A DNA stretch of 64,000 bases from Sympetrum striolatum (taxonomy: Eukaryota > Arthropoda > Insecta > Odonata > Libellulidae), in assembly GCA_947579665.1 (NCBI GenBank), contig OX388350.1, forward strand, positions 83,533,152 to 83,597,151. The letters are read 5' to 3'. The notes beneath the pieces are model-generated. The model saw only the letters and a program-made list of their open reading frames with translations. It was not told the origin of the DNA and made no database searches. Below, piece after piece: positions 62,621 to 64,000 of this stretch; the stretch's first letter is position 1, and every line of letters begins with the position of its first letter. The translations under genes and the position numbers were made by a program.

Positions 62621-64000
62621 TACCGAATGATCAATCTCCTGCAAGCTCATTCGGAAAACATCGTTGACAGAAATATTCTGTGCTATAGTAGATTAGCAAT
62701 AGATCGCTTAATTGCATCCAAATACACTACGCTTTAAACATATATCTGCCCTTCAAAAGTTTAAACATAACGGAAATAGATTCAAATTCTTACCGTTACT
62801 CCGGAAGTGCACCACTACGACCTTTCCCCTACGAAGTCTCACCGAGAACTGCAAATTTTGTCACTAAAAACCATTGCAAAAGACAAGCTGCGTTCTGATT
62901 GGTTGAAATTTGTTCTCCCCCCACCCCTACCTCCGTCAACCGTTACATTTTAAAATACCAAAAATAATGAAAATAATTAAATGATGATTTTAAATAACGG
63001 AAATTTGTTTAAATAACTAAGTTTTTGGAAATGGAATTAGTTGTAAAGATATTAATTTAAACTTTAAGCAAATTCTATAATTACCTCGAAGTTAACGATG
63101 GCTGGTATTAACTGGGTAAGGTATGGAAAATAAAAAAAACGTTGCCTTTGAAATAATGTTGATTTACATTTAGATTTTCTTTAATTCGAATTTATTTTTG
63201 TATCGACCTATTGATATTTCCTCCAAAACTAACGATAAACACTATGAAAAGAAATCATATTGAGCTATGCATCTTAGTTGGAATGTGGAAGTAGATTACA
63301 ATTCAAAATTAAATTCAAGTAGTCGGTCTCAAAGTGAGTAAATATCCTTTGGTTTCTACTTATAAAAACCCAATCTCACGCTACTGGAAACTGCATGGAT
63401 TCAAATATCGCATTGGTCGTCAGGAGGACTGCATGTTTATAACATCAAAAAGTTTGGTAACTTTACGTGAATTTGGTCGAAATGCTCGAATGAAAGATTC
63501 GAATACGATATTTCACGACCAAGATAAGAATCTTCGTTTAATATTCGTTCTTTTGGTGCTTGTCTCGACTCTGCACGACTATTTCTTCTAATTTAACTTT
63601 TAAAATGAATTGAAGTCTGCAAACGATAAAAGTGAAGTTTACGTGTATTTCCTATGGAAATCTATCCAGGCGATCTTGGTTCGAACCCAGAAAAATTATC
63701 GAACAATGATAAAACGGAATTTCCTTCCTGATCTCGAAGAATACTTGTGCAACGTTTTACACAGTTTGGAAAACGCTGTGGCCTCTAATCGATGACAAAC
63801 CCACTGTATTTCTGCTATACACATAATTTAATCTACAATTATTTAGCTAAAATTTTCCCTTAATTCAACGTTTGAAGCGAGTGCAATCTTTAAGGCGATC
63901 AGTGATCATATTATGACACACGTTTTTAAATAATCTCACTTTATCTGATTAATACACAAAGTAATGAATGTATGATTGAGAAATTGATTCCTCTATTTGA

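Larger units (their letters stand above)
61546..64000. other. Non-satellite flank, no recognised gene
   Basis: Sequence outside the array. Short frames at 61978-62187, 62274-62465, 63334-63591 and 63610-63795 show no domain, signal peptide or homology that I recognise, and I do not call them. A B-box-like 'ggttcgaaccc' at 63678-63688 stands alone. A sharp AT-rich stretch runs from 62945 to 63200. The region may be degenerate repeat DNA or intergenic host DNA. Confidence 0.7.

Noticed and set aside
63678..63688. Isolated B-box-like ggttcgaaccc as a tRNA gene
   Set aside because: There is no A box at tRNA spacing and no cloverleaf stems around it.
63334..63795. Frames of 85 and 61 codons in the right flank as host genes
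   Set aside because: There is no domain, no splice structure and no signal. The hydrophobic end of the first could be chance. I cannot support a gene.

Overview
This is a eukaryotic, very AT-rich window, most likely from an invertebrate and probably an arthropod. That rests on its content: pogo/Tigger, Tc1-like and CR1/L2-type elements, no bacterial gene layout, and no intact single-copy host gene that I can recognise. I cannot name the species. About 46 kb of the 64 kb is one satellite DNA family with a ~222 bp monomer, roughly 200 copies, all in the same orientation. The array runs in from the left edge and ends near 61545.

Layout: satellite 1-1919; a decayed Tigger/pogo DNA transposon with perfect inverted ends and a TA target duplication (1920-3821); satellite 3822-4972; an 8,010 bp segment bounded by Tc1-like inverted ends and TA (4973-12982), which carries two decayed CR1/L2-type LINEs in opposite orientations; satellite 12983-13626; a 223 bp solo-LTR-like insertion (13627-13849); satellite 13850-23993; a 5'-truncated LINE with a nearly whole reverse transcriptase (copy A, 23994-26113); satellite 26114-41018; a 1,159 bp Helitron-like insertion between A and T that carries tandem tRNA T-arm-like motifs (41019-42177); satellite 42178-52368; a second copy of the same LINE at the same satellite junction (copy B, 52369-54488); satellite 54489-60990; eroded edge monomers to about 61545; then non-satellite DNA to 64000 with a tRNA-derived remnant and weak short repeats.

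The array has several layers of organisation. These are a 222 bp monomer with a short AT dyad, a local run of four near-identical monomers, a 1,550 bp seven-monomer tandem unit, multi-monomer blocks that recur at irregular 1-20 kb spacing, and a ~3.6 kb duplicated block 28,375 bp apart that includes the LINE. The LINE copies share their 5' truncation, both junctions and one in-frame TAA, so the retrotransposon was copied as passive cargo by satellite amplification and not inserted twice. Satellite copies without an insertion serve as internal empty sites, which lets the DNA transposon and Helitron-like boundaries be set to the base.

The genes do not form a pathway. All recognisable coding sequence belongs to mobile elements, and most of it is broken. 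The reverse transcriptase reading frames of LINE copies A and B keep the catalytic motifs but lack the endonuclease and an undisrupted start. The points most worth a second look are the LINE absorbed into a satellite higher-order unit, the Helitron-like element with paired T-arm-like hairpins, the large Tc1-bounded segment, and the recurring higher-order blocks.
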